DNA from: DASUBN01 sp964584665
Lineage (GTDB): Bacteria; Pseudomonadota; Gammaproteobacteria; Natronospirales; REEB76
Assembly (NCBI GenBank): GCA_964584665.1
Contig: CAZPAO010000023.1
Coordinates: 1-36,450 of the forward strand
Length of the DNA stretch: 36,450 bases
Direction of reading: 5' to 3'
Each line of letters begins with the position of its first letter. Position 1 is the first letter of the stretch. A model generated the notes under the pieces. It saw only the letters and a program-made list of their open reading frames with translations, searched no databases and had not been told where the DNA came from. Below, piece by piece: positions 7,812-16,043 of the stretch. Both the position numbers and the translations under genes were made by a program.

Positions 7812-8897
7812 ATGGGCATCTCCACACCTCAGAAAGGCCGCGGCGCCCTCTCGAATCCGGAAGGCCGCTTCGAGAGCCTGCGCAAGGAACGCGCCGAGGA
7901 CGGTTGGGAGCGGGCGCTCAATCCGGACGAAGCGGAAGAACTCCCCCTGCTGGAGACGATCCTGCGCCCCGACCCATCCCGCAGCATCATCAGCCGCAAC
8001 GACTCGCCGGACATCCCCTTCTCCCAGTCCATCAATCCCTACAAGGGTTGCGAGCACGGCTGCATCTACTGCTACGCGCGGCCTAGCCACGCCTACTTGA
8101 ACCTCTCACCCGGGCTCGATTTCGAGACCAAGATCTTCTACAAGGACAAGGGACCGGAACTGCTGGACCAGGAACTGCGCCGTCCGGCTTACCGGCCCCA
8201 GGCCATCACCATCGGTGCCAACACCGACCCCTACCAGCCGGCGGAGCGGGGGCTCAAGATCACCCGCGGCCTCCTGGAGGTGTTGAACCGCTTCAACCAC
8301 CCGGTCTCCATCATCACCAAGAGCACGCTGGTGACACGGGACGTGGACATCCTCTCCGAGATGGCATCCAAGAACCTTGTGGCCGTGATGGTCACCATCA
8401 CCACACTGGACAACGAACTCAAGCGCACGCTGGAGCCGCGGGCGCCGGCGGGCTCCCAACGCCTGAAGGCCATCGAGACGCTGTCCAAGGCGGGCATCCC
8501 GGTGGGCGTGATGACCGCGCCCATCATCCCGGTGGTGAACGATGCGGAGATGGAGACCATCCTGGAGAGCGCGGCCAATGCCGGTGCGCAGGGCGCGGGC
8601 TACGTGCTCTTGCGCCTGCCCTATGAGCTGAAGGATCTCTTCCGGGAGTGGCTCACGGAGCACTACCCGCTGAAAGCAGAGCATGTGATGAGCATCATCA
8701 ACCAGTCCCGCGGCGGCAAGGACTACGACTCCGCCTTCGGCACGCGCATGCGCGGCACGGGGCGCTTCGCGGATCTGATCGCCCAGAGGTTCGCGCTCGC
8801 AACCAAGCGCCTGGACATGCAGTTCAACCGCCGCTTCCGCCTCGAGACTTCACGTTTCAAGCCGCCGCCGGTGGGCGGTCAGCTCGACCTCTGGTGA
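7812..8897 (+). CDS. PA0069-family radical SAM protein (SplB-like)
   Basis: A 361-residue radical S-adenosylmethionine enzyme. Cys80, Cys84 and Cys87 in GCEHGCIYCYARPSH form the CxxxCxxC cluster site for a 4Fe-4S centre. GANTDPYQPAE and STLVTRDVDIL match conserved segments of the PA0069/SplB-related (spore photoproduct lyase-like) group. The C-terminus ends in the typical basic 'RFKPP' tail. The reaction of this family is not established. The LexA operator over its promoter places it in the SOS regulon and suggests a DNA-damage role. The start at 7812 has GAGGG five bases upstream; the in-frame ATG at 7800 would leave almost no leader. Confidence 0.93.
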   Translation: MGISTPQKGRGALSNPEGRFESLRKERAEDGWERALNPDEAEELPLLETILRPDPSRSIISRNDSPDIPFSQSINPYKGCEHGCIYCYARPSHAYLNLSPGLDFETKIFYKDKGPELLDQELRRPAYRPQAITIGANTDPYQPAERGLKITRGLLEVLNRFNHPVSIITKSTLVTRDVDILSEMASKNLVAVMVTITTLDNELKRTLEPRAPAGSQRLKAIETLSKAGIPVGVMTAPIIPVVNDAEMETILESAANAGAQGAGYVLLRLPYELKDLFREWLTEHYPLKAEHVMSIINQSRGGKDYDSAFGTRMRGTGRFADLIAQRFALATKRLDMQFNRRFRLETSRFKPPPVGGQLDLW

Positions 8898-8900
8898 GCC

Positions 8901-9596
8901 TCAGCTCTTCTTCCTGCCCTGGCCGAACAGGGTCTCCCGTTCAGCGTCCGTGAACTTGCGCTTCTCGCTGTAGGGCTCCTTCACGCCCACGTAGGCGCGC
9001 TGCACCGCGGGCCGCGCCTGGAGGGCTTCGAACCAGCGCTTGATGTGCGGGAAATCCGCCAGGTCCTGATGCAGGCCCTTCCAGGGCAGTACCCAGGGAT
9101 AGCAGGCCATGTCCGCGATGGAGTAATCCCCCGCCACGTACTCGCGGGTCGCGAGCCGCTTGTCCAGCACGCCGAACAGGCGGTGGGTCTCACGCGTGTA
9201 ACGGTCGATGGCGTAGGGGATCTCCTCCGGCGCGTAGTAGCTGAAGTGCCCGTTCTGCCCGGCCATGGGGCCCAGGCCCGCGTTCTGCCAGAACAGCCAC
9301 TGCAGCACCTCGGCGCGGCCGCGCGCGGCCGCCGGCAGGAACTTGCCGCACTTGGCGGCGAGGTAATACATGATCGCGCCGGACTCGAACAGCGAGATGG
9401 GCGCGCCCCCGCCTTCCGGTGCATGGTCCACGATCGCGGGTATGCGGTTGTTGGGGGAGACGGCGAGGAAGCCGGGCTCGAACTGCTCGCCCTTGCCGAT
9501 GTCCACCTTGATCACACGGTGCTCGAGGCCCGTCTCCTCCATGAACACGCAGACCTTTTGGCCGTTGGGCGTTCCCCAGTAATAGAAGTCGATCAT
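8901..9596 (-). CDS. Nu-class-like glutathione S-transferase (YfcG/YghU type)
   Basis: A 231-residue GST. It closely matches the E. coli YfcG pattern: PTPNG-type N-terminus (WGTPNGQKVCVFMEETGL), KVDIGKGEQF, SPNNRIPAIVDH (cis-Pro site), LFESGAIMYYLA, then LQWLFWQNAGLGPMAGQ and YSIADMACYPWV in the helical domain. Nu-class enzymes bind glutathione disulfide and act as disulfide-bond reductases in the cytosol. The basic tail GQGRKKS is unremarkable. The start at 9596 is set by family alignment, with a modest AGG about nine bases upstream; an in-frame extension to 9713 lacks homology. It is convergent with the radical SAM gene, with three bases between the stops. Confidence 0.92.
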   Translation of the reverse strand: MIDFYYWGTPNGQKVCVFMEETGLEHRVIKVDIGKGEQFEPGFLAVSPNNRIPAIVDHAPEGGGAPISLFESGAIMYYLAAKCGKFLPAAARGRAEVLQWLFWQNAGLGPMAGQNGHFSYYAPEEIPYAIDRYTRETHRLFGVLDKRLATREYVAGDYSIADMACYPWVLPWKGLHQDLADFPHIKRWFEALQARPAVQRAYVGVKEPYSEKRKFTDAERETLFGQGRKKS

Positions 9597-9800
9597 GCGA
9601 CATACCTGCGCTGTGCTAGGAGTAGAGACCCTATTCCAACCGGCAGCCGCATGCCAATACGACGGGGCATAAGGACCGGGGGAATCCACGCCGGCCGCAA
9701 GCTTCCCAGGCACGTCATATTCTGCTAATTAAGGGGATGGGGTCATTATGTTGCGTCGCTGGATGCAGGCCCCGCATATCCATACAGCGGGAAAACTACT

Positions 9801-11273
9801 ATGAACGCCCAAACCGCCGCCGCGCCTGCCCCCTCCAAAGCCCTCGGTTTCACCACCCTCTTCCTCATGGAGATGTGGGAACGCTTCGGCTACTACGGCA
9901 TGACCGCCGTGATCGTGCTGTACATGGTGCAGCAGCTCGGCTACACCGACGACCGGGCCAACCTCACATTCGGCGCCTTCACCGCCATGGCCTATGCGGT
10001 CCCCGCCATCGGCGGCTGGATCGGCGACAAGATACTGGGCAGCAAGCGCACCACGGTGCTGGGGGCAAGCTTCCTCACCCTCGGTTACATCCTGCTCTCG
10101 CTGCCATACCAGGTGCTGCTGTTCCCCGCGCTCGCCATCGTGGCCGTGGGTGGCGGCATCTTCAAGGCCAACCCCGGCAACCTGGTCTCGAAGGTCTACG
10201 CCGGCGACGCCGCCAAACTCGACAGCGCCTTCACCCTCTATTACATGGCGGTGAACCTCGGCGCCTTCATCTCGCAGACCTTCACGCCCCTGTTCGCCAT
10301 CTGGTGGGGCTGGCACACAGCCTTCGCCCTGTGCGCGGTCGGCCTGGCCCTGGGGCAGGTCAACTTCTTCATCATGCGCCGCCATCTCAAGCACGTGGGC
10401 TCGGAGCCGGACTCCAAGCCGCTCGACATGCGCAAGTTCGGCCTGGTGCTGGCGGGCATCCTCGCCTGCATCGTGGCGGTGACCTTCATCATCCAGAACC
10501 TGGACCTGGCGCGCGGCATCGTCTACCTCGCCGGCTTCGCCATGCTGGTGATCTTCGGCTGGATGTACCGGATCGGCACGGCCGGCGAGAAGAAAGGCGT
10601 GATCGCGGTGTTCATCCTGACCGTGCAGACCATGGCCTTCTTCATCTACTACCAGCAGATGTCCACCTCGCTCACGCTGTTCGCCTTGCGCAACGTGGAC
10701 CTGAACTTCTACGGCTATGCCGCGCCTCCCGGCCAGGTGCAGGTGCTGAACCCCTTCTGGATCTTCGTGCTCAGCCCGCCTCTGGCCTGGTTCTACAACC
10801 GCCTGAGCAAGGGCAAGGGCGACTTCCACATCTCCACCAAGTTCGCCTTCGGTTTCGTGGTGCTCGCGGCGGGGTTCTTCATCTACGGTATGAGCGGCTA
10901 TTTCGCCGTGGCCGGCAAGATCTCGCTGTGGTGGATGGTCTGGGGGTATGCGCTGCAGTCCCTCAGCGAGCTGCTCATCAGCGGCCTCGGGCTCGCCATG
11001 GTGGCGCGCTACGTGGGGCCGAAGCTGCGCGGCTTCGTCATGGGCCTGTGGTTCCTGGCCACCGGACTCTCCCAGTACGCCGGCGGCTTCGTGGCCAACT
11101 ACGCGAGCGTGCCGGAGAACATCACGGACCCGCTGCAGTCGCTGCCGCTCTACACCAACCTGTGCATGGACCTGGGCTATTGGGCCCTGGGTTTCACGCT
11201 ACTCGCGCTGGCGCTGATACCGTTCATGAAGTGGCTCTCCAGCTCCGGCGGCGAGGCGCTGGACCACGCGTAA
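9801..11273 (+). CDS. POT-family proton-dependent oligopeptide transporter
   Basis: A 490-residue inner-membrane peptide:proton symporter of the POT/PTR2 group. The signature ExxERF-x-YYG is EMWERFGYYGM at residues 24-34 in helix 1. It is followed by YTDDRAN, GGWIGDKILGSKRT between helices 2 and 3, and the second PTR2 signature region (FTLYYMAVNLGAFIS, about 143-157). About fourteen hydrophobic helices are present, as expected for bacterial POT proteins. It should import di- and tripeptides, which fits the exported S10 peptidases elsewhere in the window, though no operon link exists. The ribosome site is weak (GGGAA). A strong terminator follows at 11299-11326. Confidence 0.93.
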   Translation: MNAQTAAAPAPSKALGFTTLFLMEMWERFGYYGMTAVIVLYMVQQLGYTDDRANLTFGAFTAMAYAVPAIGGWIGDKILGSKRTTVLGASFLTLGYILLSLPYQVLLFPALAIVAVGGGIFKANPGNLVSKVYAGDAAKLDSAFTLYYMAVNLGAFISQTFTPLFAIWWGWHTAFALCAVGLALGQVNFFIMRRHLKHVGSEPDSKPLDMRKFGLVLAGILACIVAVTFIIQNLDLARGIVYLAGFAMLVIFGWMYRIGTAGEKKGVIAVFILTVQTMAFFIYYQQMSTSLTLFALRNVDLNFYGYAAPPGQVQVLNPFWIFVLSPPLAWFYNRLSKGKGDFHISTKFAFGFVVLAAGFFIYGMSGYFAVAGKISLWWMVWGYALQSLSELLISGLGLAMVARYVGPKLRGFVMGLWFLATGLSQYAGGFVANYASVPENITDPLQSLPLYTNLCMDLGYWALGFTLLALALIPFMKWLSSSGGEALDHA

Positions 11274-11298
11274 GAGAGCATCGGGACCCCAGGATGGA

Positions 11299-11326
11299 GA
11301 AGGCCCCTTGCGGGGCCTTCTTCTTT
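11299..11326 (+). terminator. Rho-independent terminator after the peptide transporter
   Basis: A 9-bp stem GAAGGCCCC/GGGGCCTTC with loop TTGC is followed by TTCTTT. It lies between convergent genes and mainly serves the plus-strand transporter. Confidence 0.82.
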
Positions 11327-11333
11327 CTCATCT

Positions 11334-11876
11334 CTAACGCAGCTTCTCCGTCCACTTCTGCAGGCTCACCAAGAGGTCGCCGATGAACTTGCGGGTGGGC
11401 TCGTCCGTGAGGCGCCCGGACTCGTCGAAGAGCTTGGCGGCTCCCGCGAGCATCACCTCCGGACGGTTCACCGGCAGCACGTTGACGAACACGCAAATCT
11501 GGCGCAGATGGTACTGGGCGCGGGCGGTGCCGAGCCTGCCGGTGGAGGCGCCCATTATGGCGGCGGGCTTGCCGTCCAGCGGCTGGTCGGGCGGGCGCGA
11601 CGCCCAATCTATCGCGTTCTTCAAAACGCCCGGCACCGAGTAGTTGTATTCCGGCGTGACGAACAGGATGGCGTCGGCAGCCTTGATCTGGTCCCGCAGT
11701 CTCTTCACCTCGGGCGGGTAGCCTTCCGCGCGCACGTCGTCGTTGTACAGCGGCAGCACGCCGATGTCGGTGGTCTCGATCTCCATGCCCGCAGGCTTGA
11801 GCTCGATGGCGGCGCGCAGCGCCAGCTTGTTGTATGAGCCCTGCCTCAGGCTACCGACCATGGCCAGCACTTTCAT
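11334..11876 (-). CDS. NADPH-dependent FMN reductase
   Basis: A 180-residue flavodoxin-like protein. GSLRQGSYNKLAL (about 8-20) is the FMN phosphate loop, and PEYNYSVPGVLKNAIDW (about 75-91) is the characteristic motif of the NADPH-dependent FMN reductase/ChrR-like quinone reductase family. These enzymes use NAD(P)H and FMN to reduce quinones, azo compounds or chromate in the cytosol. The start at 11876 has GGAG six bases upstream. It is transcribed away from the methyltransferase gene, with 57 bases between starts. Confidence 0.92.
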   Translation of the reverse strand: MKVLAMVGSLRQGSYNKLALRAAIELKPAGMEIETTDIGVLPLYNDDVRAEGYPPEVKRLRDQIKAADAILFVTPEYNYSVPGVLKNAIDWASRPPDQPLDGKPAAIMGASTGRLGTARAQYHLRQICVFVNVLPVNRPEVMLAGAAKLFDESGRLTDEPTRKFIGDLLVSLQKWTEKLR

Positions 11877-11921
11877 CTTCTTCTCCGGCGAGTCGCGGGA
11901 ATAGCCGCATCATCGTACCGA

Positions 11922-11927
11922 TATAAT
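11922..11927 (+). promoter_or_regulatory. -10 element of a probable leaderless methyltransferase mRNA
   Basis: A consensus TATAAT ends six bases before the ATG at 11934, so transcription should begin at or within a base or two of the start codon. No convincing -35 is visible and there is no properly spaced ribosome site. Confidence 0.55.
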
Positions 11928-11933
11928 AGGCAC

Positions 11934-12692
11934 ATGGGCACGAACGCGTTCAAAGATCACTTCTCCGGCCACGCGGCCGACTACTCGCGCTACCGCCCGG
12001 GTGCCTATCCCGCAGCCCTGTTCAAGGCCTTGGCGGCGCTCGCCCCGGACCATGAGAGGGTATGGGACTGCGCCACCGGCAACGGCCAGGCGGCCTTGGG
12101 GCTAGCGGACCGGTTCGCGCGGGTGGATGCCACCGATGCCAGCGCCAAGCAGATCGCCGCGGCGCTGCCGCATCCGAAGGTGCATTACGCGGCGGCGCCG
12201 GCTGAAGCCAGCGGCCTGCCGGATGGGAGCGTGTCGCTGGTGACGGTGGCCCAGGCGCTGCACTGGTTCGACTTGGCCGCCTTCTACGCGGAGGTGCGGC
12301 GTGTGGCGAGGTCCGAGGCCGTCATCGCCTGCTGGTGCTACATGCGCTGCAGCGTGTCGCCGGCGGTGTATGAGGTCACGGAGCGGCTCTATAACGGCAT
12401 CCTCGGCGACGCCTACTGGCCGCCGGAGCGCAAGCACGTGGAGAACGCGTACCGGGATCTGGATTTCCCCTTCACCCGCATCGAGCTGCCACCCTTCCAC
12501 ATGGAAGTGCAGTGGGACCTGGAAGCCTACGTGGGTTACCTGCGCAGCTGGTCCGCCACGCAGAACTACCTGAAGAAGAACGGTAGTGATCCGCTGGAAC
12601 TGGTGGGAGACGAGCTGATGCGCGCCTGGGGTGAACCGAAGCACTCACGGCCGGTGCATTGGCCGCTGACGGTATTGGCCGGTTGGATCTGA
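11934..12692 (+). CDS. Class I SAM-dependent methyltransferase
   Basis: A 252-residue soluble methyltransferase. Motif I is VWDCATGNGQAA (43-54), binding S-adenosylmethionine, preceded by DHFSGHAADYSRYRPGAYP, which is typical of the Methyltransf_11 group near yeast Tmt1-like and trans-aconitate methyltransferase-like proteins. Motif II/III-like DATDASAKQI and VAQALHWFDLAAF follow. The HWF segment is the usual hallmark of this subgroup, whose substrate is generally unknown. The consensus TATAAT six bases before ATG implies leaderless translation. It converges with the kinase gene. Confidence 0.9.
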   Translation: MGTNAFKDHFSGHAADYSRYRPGAYPAALFKALAALAPDHERVWDCATGNGQAALGLADRFARVDATDASAKQIAAALPHPKVHYAAAPAEASGLPDGSVSLVTVAQALHWFDLAAFYAEVRRVARSEAVIACWCYMRCSVSPAVYEVTERLYNGILGDAYWPPERKHVENAYRDLDFPFTRIELPPFHMEVQWDLEAYVGYLRSWSATQNYLKKNGSDPLELVGDELMRAWGEPKHSRPVHWPLTVLAGWI

Positions 12693-12711
12693 AGTCGCCG
12701 CGCAGACCGTT

Positions 12712-12731
12712 CCGCTCTGCCAGCGGCTTTT
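12712..12731 (+). terminator. Weak terminator after the methyltransferase gene
   Basis: A 5-bp stem CCGCT/AGCGG with a 5-base loop is followed by CTTTT. It overlaps the end of the convergent kinase gene. The stem is short, so the call is tentative. Confidence 0.4.
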
Positions 12732-13233
12732 AGGCGAGGGCTCTCTCGGCGAGGCGCAGAACCTCATCGGGCGACAGGGTCGCATCGATGCGGATCGCCT
12801 TCTCAGGCACCTCGAAGCGCGAGGCCACTTCCCGCACCAGGGTCGCATCCCGGTCGCGGGCCGGGTGTATCTGGGCCGTGACGCGGGCCGCCGCCACTTC
12901 CGCCGGGCAGTCCAGCCACAAGAGCACACAGTTGAAGCCGTATTCGCCCGCGATGCCCTGGGCGGCATCCCGCTCGGAGCGGCGGCCGAAGGTCATGCCG
13001 TCCACCACGCAGCCGCGGCCCGTGGCGCAGCGCTGCCTGAGCTCCGCCAGCACCGCCAGGTTCGCGGCGTGCTTCTCCGCATCGTTGAACTTCGCCCCGT
13101 CGGGGAAAAGGCGGGCGCGGATGCTGTCGCGGTCGATGTGCGCGTAGTTGTGGCGCTTCGCCAGCTTGGTGGCGAGCGTGGACTTGCCGCTGCCCGGCAG
13201 GCCTACCAGCAATATGACGCAGGAAGAGGCCAT
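12730..13233 (-). CDS. Small P-loop kinase / AAA-type ATP-binding protein
   Basis: A 167-residue nucleotide-binding protein. The Walker A motif is GLPGSGKS (11-18), followed by IDRDSIRARLFPDG, as in polynucleotide kinase 3'-phosphatase/zeta-toxin-like AAA_33 proteins, where the Asp binds magnesium or substrate. VVDGMTFGRRSERDAA and VLLWLDCPAEVAAAR match the Walker B/lid region of small-molecule kinases. It may phosphorylate a small molecule or a nucleic acid end; the substrate is not evident. It starts three bases after the stop of the dehydrogenase-like gene, so the two form an operon. Confidence 0.85.
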   Translation of the reverse strand: MASSCVILLVGLPGSGKSTLATKLAKRHNYAHIDRDSIRARLFPDGAKFNDAEKHAANLAVLAELRQRCATGRGCVVDGMTFGRRSERDAAQGIAGEYGFNCVLLWLDCPAEVAAARVTAQIHPARDRDATLVREVASRFEVPEKAIRIDATLSPDEVLRLAERALA

Positions 13234-13236
13234 GGC

Positions 13237-14367
13237 CTAGAGGGTCTCCGTGCGCTGCTTATAGTGCACGCCGCGCTCGGCGAGGTAGCCGAGCATGTAG
13301 TCGTAGCAGGCCTGCACCGCGCCCACGTGCTCCGGCGGATGCACGCCGGTCTCGTCGAAGGTCTTGTCCAGCAGCAGGTTGGCGGCGGCGGCGCAGGTGA
13401 AGCCGGTGGTGCGGGCCATGGAGGAGAAACCCGTCTTCGGGTCGTACTCGTCGTACATGTCCCAGACGTGGCGCACGCGCTTGCCGTGATCGGAACCCTC
13501 GACCGTCACGCGCATCACGGTCAGCTCCGGCTCGCCGGGCTTGAGCTTCCACTGGTCTATGAGCAGCTTCGCGGTCACAGCCAGCGGCGTCACATTGGCG
13601 CCATCCACCTCGACCGGGGTCTCGCTGAAGAAGCCGGAACGCTTCAGGTCCTCGATCAGCGCGATGTGGCCCGGGTAGCGCAGCGTCTTCTCGGACATGT
13701 CCGGGATGTGCTTCATGGTGAAGAGCAGCGAGCGCAGGCCGTCCGTATTGAAGGACTCCAGTTCGCCGGGCCTGTCGAACTTCACCAGCTCACGCTCGGT
13801 CAGCGCCGGCAGCGTCACCACCTTGCCGCCGCGCTGCAGGCGCGCGGGACGGGTGTATTCCTCGATCACGTCGATGGGCGAGAACGGCGCCTTGTACAGG
13901 AACGGCGGTTCCGGCTTCTGCGGCAGGCCGCCCACCAGGCACTCGAAGCGGGAGATCTTCATGTGCTTGTCGTGATGGCCTAGGATCACGTTGTCCATGC
14001 CGGGGGCCACGCCCACGTCGGTGATCACGCGCACGCCCTTCTGGCGCGCCACCGCGTCGAGCGCGAGGGCGTCCTCGGGGAAGAAGGAGATGTCCGCCAC
14101 GTCCTTGCCCGCCTCGATGAGGGTCTTCAAGGTAGCGAAGCCCATGAAGCCCGGCACGGCGGTGACCATGAGGTCGAAGGGCTGGGCGAAGGCGGCGAGC
14201 GCCTTGGGATCGCGGCTGTCCAGCCGCTGAGTCTTGATGCCTTTCGCGGCCAGGCGCTCCAGCGCCGGCGCGGACAGGTCCGCCGAGGTCACATCATGCT
14301 TGGAGGCGAGGTCCTGGGCGATGACGCTGCCCACCATGCCTGCGCCGACGATGCCGATCTTGGCCAT
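13237..14367 (-). CDS. Saccharopine/lysine 6-dehydrogenase-family protein
   Basis: A 376-residue NAD(P)-dependent oxidoreductase. The N-terminal Rossmann motif is GIVGAGMVGS (about 4-13). The middle and C-terminal parts (DVGVAPGMDNVILG, FLYKAPFSPIDVIEEYTRPA, RTTGFTCAAAANLLL) follow the saccharopine dehydrogenase C-terminal family, nearest in pattern to L-lysine 6-dehydrogenase. The likely reaction is oxidation of a lysine-type amino acid or an imine-forming condensation, but the substrate is not proven. The start at 14367 has GGGGAG nine bases upstream; the in-frame ATG at 14409 gives a non-homologous extension. Its promoter, about 130 bases upstream, contains a strong Fur-box match. The small kinase gene follows in the same operon. 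Confidence 0.88.
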   Translation of the reverse strand: MAKIGIVGAGMVGSVIAQDLASKHDVTSADLSAPALERLAAKGIKTQRLDSRDPKALAAFAQPFDLMVTAVPGFMGFATLKTLIEAGKDVADISFFPEDALALDAVARQKGVRVITDVGVAPGMDNVILGHHDKHMKISRFECLVGGLPQKPEPPFLYKAPFSPIDVIEEYTRPARLQRGGKVVTLPALTERELVKFDRPGELESFNTDGLRSLLFTMKHIPDMSEKTLRYPGHIALIEDLKRSGFFSETPVEVDGANVTPLAVTAKLLIDQWKLKPGEPELTVMRVTVEGSDHGKRVRHVWDMYDEYDPKTGFSSMARTTGFTCAAAANLLLDKTFDETGVHPPEHVGAVQACYDYMLGYLAERGVHYKQRTETL

Positions 14368-14503
14368 GTGTCTGGACTCCCCTGGGGATTTGGTATTTGC
14401 CCGGTGCATGGCACAGCCGGGTGGCGCGGGAGTTTACTAAGCCCTTGGAGCGGTGGATAGCGGCCTAAACCTTGAAAACCAAAGGTATTTTGCTTACGAA
14501 ATA

Positions 14504-14531
14504 ATTATAGATAATGGGAATCATTTACCAA
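14504..14531 (-). promoter_or_regulatory. Promoter of the dehydrogenase-kinase operon
   Basis: On the minus strand, TTGGTA (14531-14526), a 16-base spacer and a perfect TATAAT (14509-14504) point toward the gene starting at 14367. The leader would be about 130 nt. The region 14480-14531 is conspicuously AT-rich against its surroundings. Confidence 0.7.
14510..14528. promoter_or_regulatory. Fur-box match between -35 and -10
   Basis: GATAATGGGAATCATTTAC matches the 19-bp Fur consensus GATAATGATAATCATTATC at 15 of 19 positions. It sits within the spacer of the promoter above, where a bound repressor would block polymerase. Confidence 0.6.
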
Positions 14532-14540
14532 ATCCATCCG

Positions 14541-14981
14541 TCACCAGATACCGGTATTAGGCATGCTCTTCCACGGCTCCTGGGGCGCCAAAGCATCGCC
14601 CCGCTGGAGCAGCTCGATGGAGATGCCATCGGGGCTGCGGATGAAGGCCATGTGCCCATCCCGGGGCGGCCGGTTGATGGTGACCCCCGCAGCCAGGAGC
14701 TCCTCGCAAAGTCCGTAGATGTCTTCCACCCGATAGGCCAGGTGGCCGAAGTTGCGGCCGCCGGCATAACCCTTCTCGTCCCAGTTCCAGGTCAGCTCCA
14801 CCAGCGGCGCCTTCTCCCGGCGCGCGGCTTCAACGTCTCCCGGCGCCGCCAGGAACACCAGCGTGTAGCGCCCCTTCTCGTTCTCGCTACGGCTGATCTC
14901 GGTGAAGCCGAGCTTGGCGCAGAAGAAGTCCAGGGTCTGGGCCAGGTCGGACACTCTTACCATGCTGTGCAGATATTGCAT
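14541..14981 (-). CDS. gloA: Lactoylglutathione lyase (glyoxalase I)
   Basis: A 146-residue vicinal-oxygen-chelate enzyme that isomerises the methylglyoxal-glutathione hemithioacetal to S-lactoylglutathione. The metal ligands of E. coli GlxI are all present: His5 in MQYLHSMVRV, Glu in PLVELTWNW, His in FGHLAYRVED and Glu in DGISIELLQR. The length agrees with E. coli GloA (135) plus a short tail. The start at 14981 has GAGGG eight bases upstream; the reading frame continues to 15107 without homology. It starts four bases after the DUF488 stop, as the last gene of a four-gene minus-strand run. Confidence 0.95.
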   Translation of the reverse strand: MQYLHSMVRVSDLAQTLDFFCAKLGFTEISRSENEKGRYTLVFLAAPGDVEAARREKAPLVELTWNWDEKGYAGGRNFGHLAYRVEDIYGLCEELLAAGVTINRPPRDGHMAFIRSPDGISIELLQRGDALAPQEPWKSMPNTGIW

Positions 14982-14985
14982 CGGA

Positions 14986-15507
14986 CTAACCCTCGAGAGA
15001 GAACGGGTAACTGACACGGCCCGCGTGCACTTCGGCGGTGGGCCGGAGCGCATGGGGTTCGATGTGGCCCGCATCCATGATATGCCGCACCTCCACGCCC
15101 CGCGCACTTAACGCATCGCTGATGAGGGATCGGTGGCAATCCTTGGGCTTGGCTTCCGCGCACATGATGGCCACCCGCTTCTCTTCCGAGAGCCCGATCA
15201 GCTGCGCGAGCGCCGCATCGAACTCCGGCGTCTGCATGTAGTCGGCGAACCCTCGGAAACCCTCTTCCCGCAATCCCAGGTTCACCGAACCGGGCTGCGG
15301 CTTGCGCAAGCCGCCCAGCTCGGGCATGTGCCGATAAGCGATACCGATCGCCTGCAACGCCGCCGCCAGCGCCGCGGAGTTGTACTGGGGATTGCGGCGC
15401 GAGCGCGGGAAGGCGCGCACGTCCACCAGCAGCGCGATGCCCTGCGCTTCCAGCAGCGCGCGCGTCGCCTCCTGCGGACGGACGGAATGGCCGAGGGTGA
15501 ACAGCAC
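14986..15507 (-). CDS. DUF488 family protein
   Basis: A 173-residue protein of the DUF488 family. Visible hallmarks are TLGHSVRPQEATRALL at the N-terminus, VDVRAFPRSRRNPQYN, the GG(L/R)RKP tract and the C-terminal CAEAKPKDCHRSLISD, with its paired cysteines and CHR. The molecular function is unknown. The start is GTG at 15507, ten bases after the stop of the upstream membrane protein gene. Its partner four bases downstream is glyoxalase I, which weakly suggests a role in detoxification or stress. Confidence 0.9.
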   Translation of the reverse strand: MLFTLGHSVRPQEATRALLEAQGIALLVDVRAFPRSRRNPQYNSAALAAALQAIGIAYRHMPELGGLRKPQPGSVNLGLREEGFRGFADYMQTPEFDAALAQLIGLSEEKRVAIMCAEAKPKDCHRSLISDALSARGVEVRHIMDAGHIEPHALRPTAEVHAGRVSYPFSLEG

Positions 15508-15517
15508 GGTCTTCAGG

Positions 15518-15991
15518 TCACGGCACCAGCAGGCTCAGGAGATACACGCCCACCGCGAACCAGGTGGCATAACCGAGCAGCGGGATGAGCCGTGCCGTCC
15601 AGCGGTCCATGAGCCCGCCCTCCCCCGCATCGCCACGGGCGAGCTTGCCGCGGGTGTGGCCCCAGAGCATGAAGCTCAAGGCCGGCACGCCGCAGACCAT
15701 GAAGCCCACGCTGGCGAGGAAGAGCAGCGGCAGGTGCGGCCCCGGTGCGCCGGCGGCGGGCAGGAAGGAGAGACGGATCACCGCGGCGAGGTAACTCAAG
15801 GTCACGAGCCCCGCGAGGATGCGCGGTGCCCACCAGAAGCGTTCCTGGCTCCAGAGCGAGAGCGCAAGGCAGGCGGACGCCACTGCGAAGGCGCCGCACA
15901 GCGCCATGCGCCAGAGGTTCCACTCACCCCAATATTGGAGGCCGAGTCCCGCGCAGACGAGCAGCGTGGCGGGCGTGAGCAGCCAGAGCAT
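15518..15991 (-). CDS. Small integral membrane protein of unknown function
   Basis: About 157 residues with five likely transmembrane segments (roughly 1-20, 28-46, 57-74, 87-108 and 134-155) and a basic loop HTRGKLARGD near 115. I do not recognise the family. The start is uncertain: 15991 is the first ATG at a hydrophobic segment and has no clear ribosome site. The frame stays open to 16120, overlapping the carbonic anhydrase-like gene by 77 bases. It sits between the carbonic anhydrase-like gene and the DUF488 gene on the same strand. Confidence 0.65.
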   Translation of the reverse strand: MLWLLTPATLLVCAGLGLQYWGEWNLWRMALCGAFAVASACLALSLWSQERFWWAPRILAGLVTLSYLAAVIRLSFLPAAGAPGPHLPLLFLASVGFMVCGVPALSFMLWGHTRGKLARGDAGEGGLMDRWTARLIPLLGYATWFAVGVYLLSLLVP

Positions 15992-16043
15992 GCCGCGGCC
16001 GAGCTGCTGCGCATTGCGCCGCCGGCCCTGGGCGCGGGACTGC

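Noticed and set aside
9737..11386. Open frame of 549 codons overlapping the peptide transporter in another frame
   Set aside because: Arg/Gly/His-rich composition without domains, while the transporter frame carries clear POT signatures.
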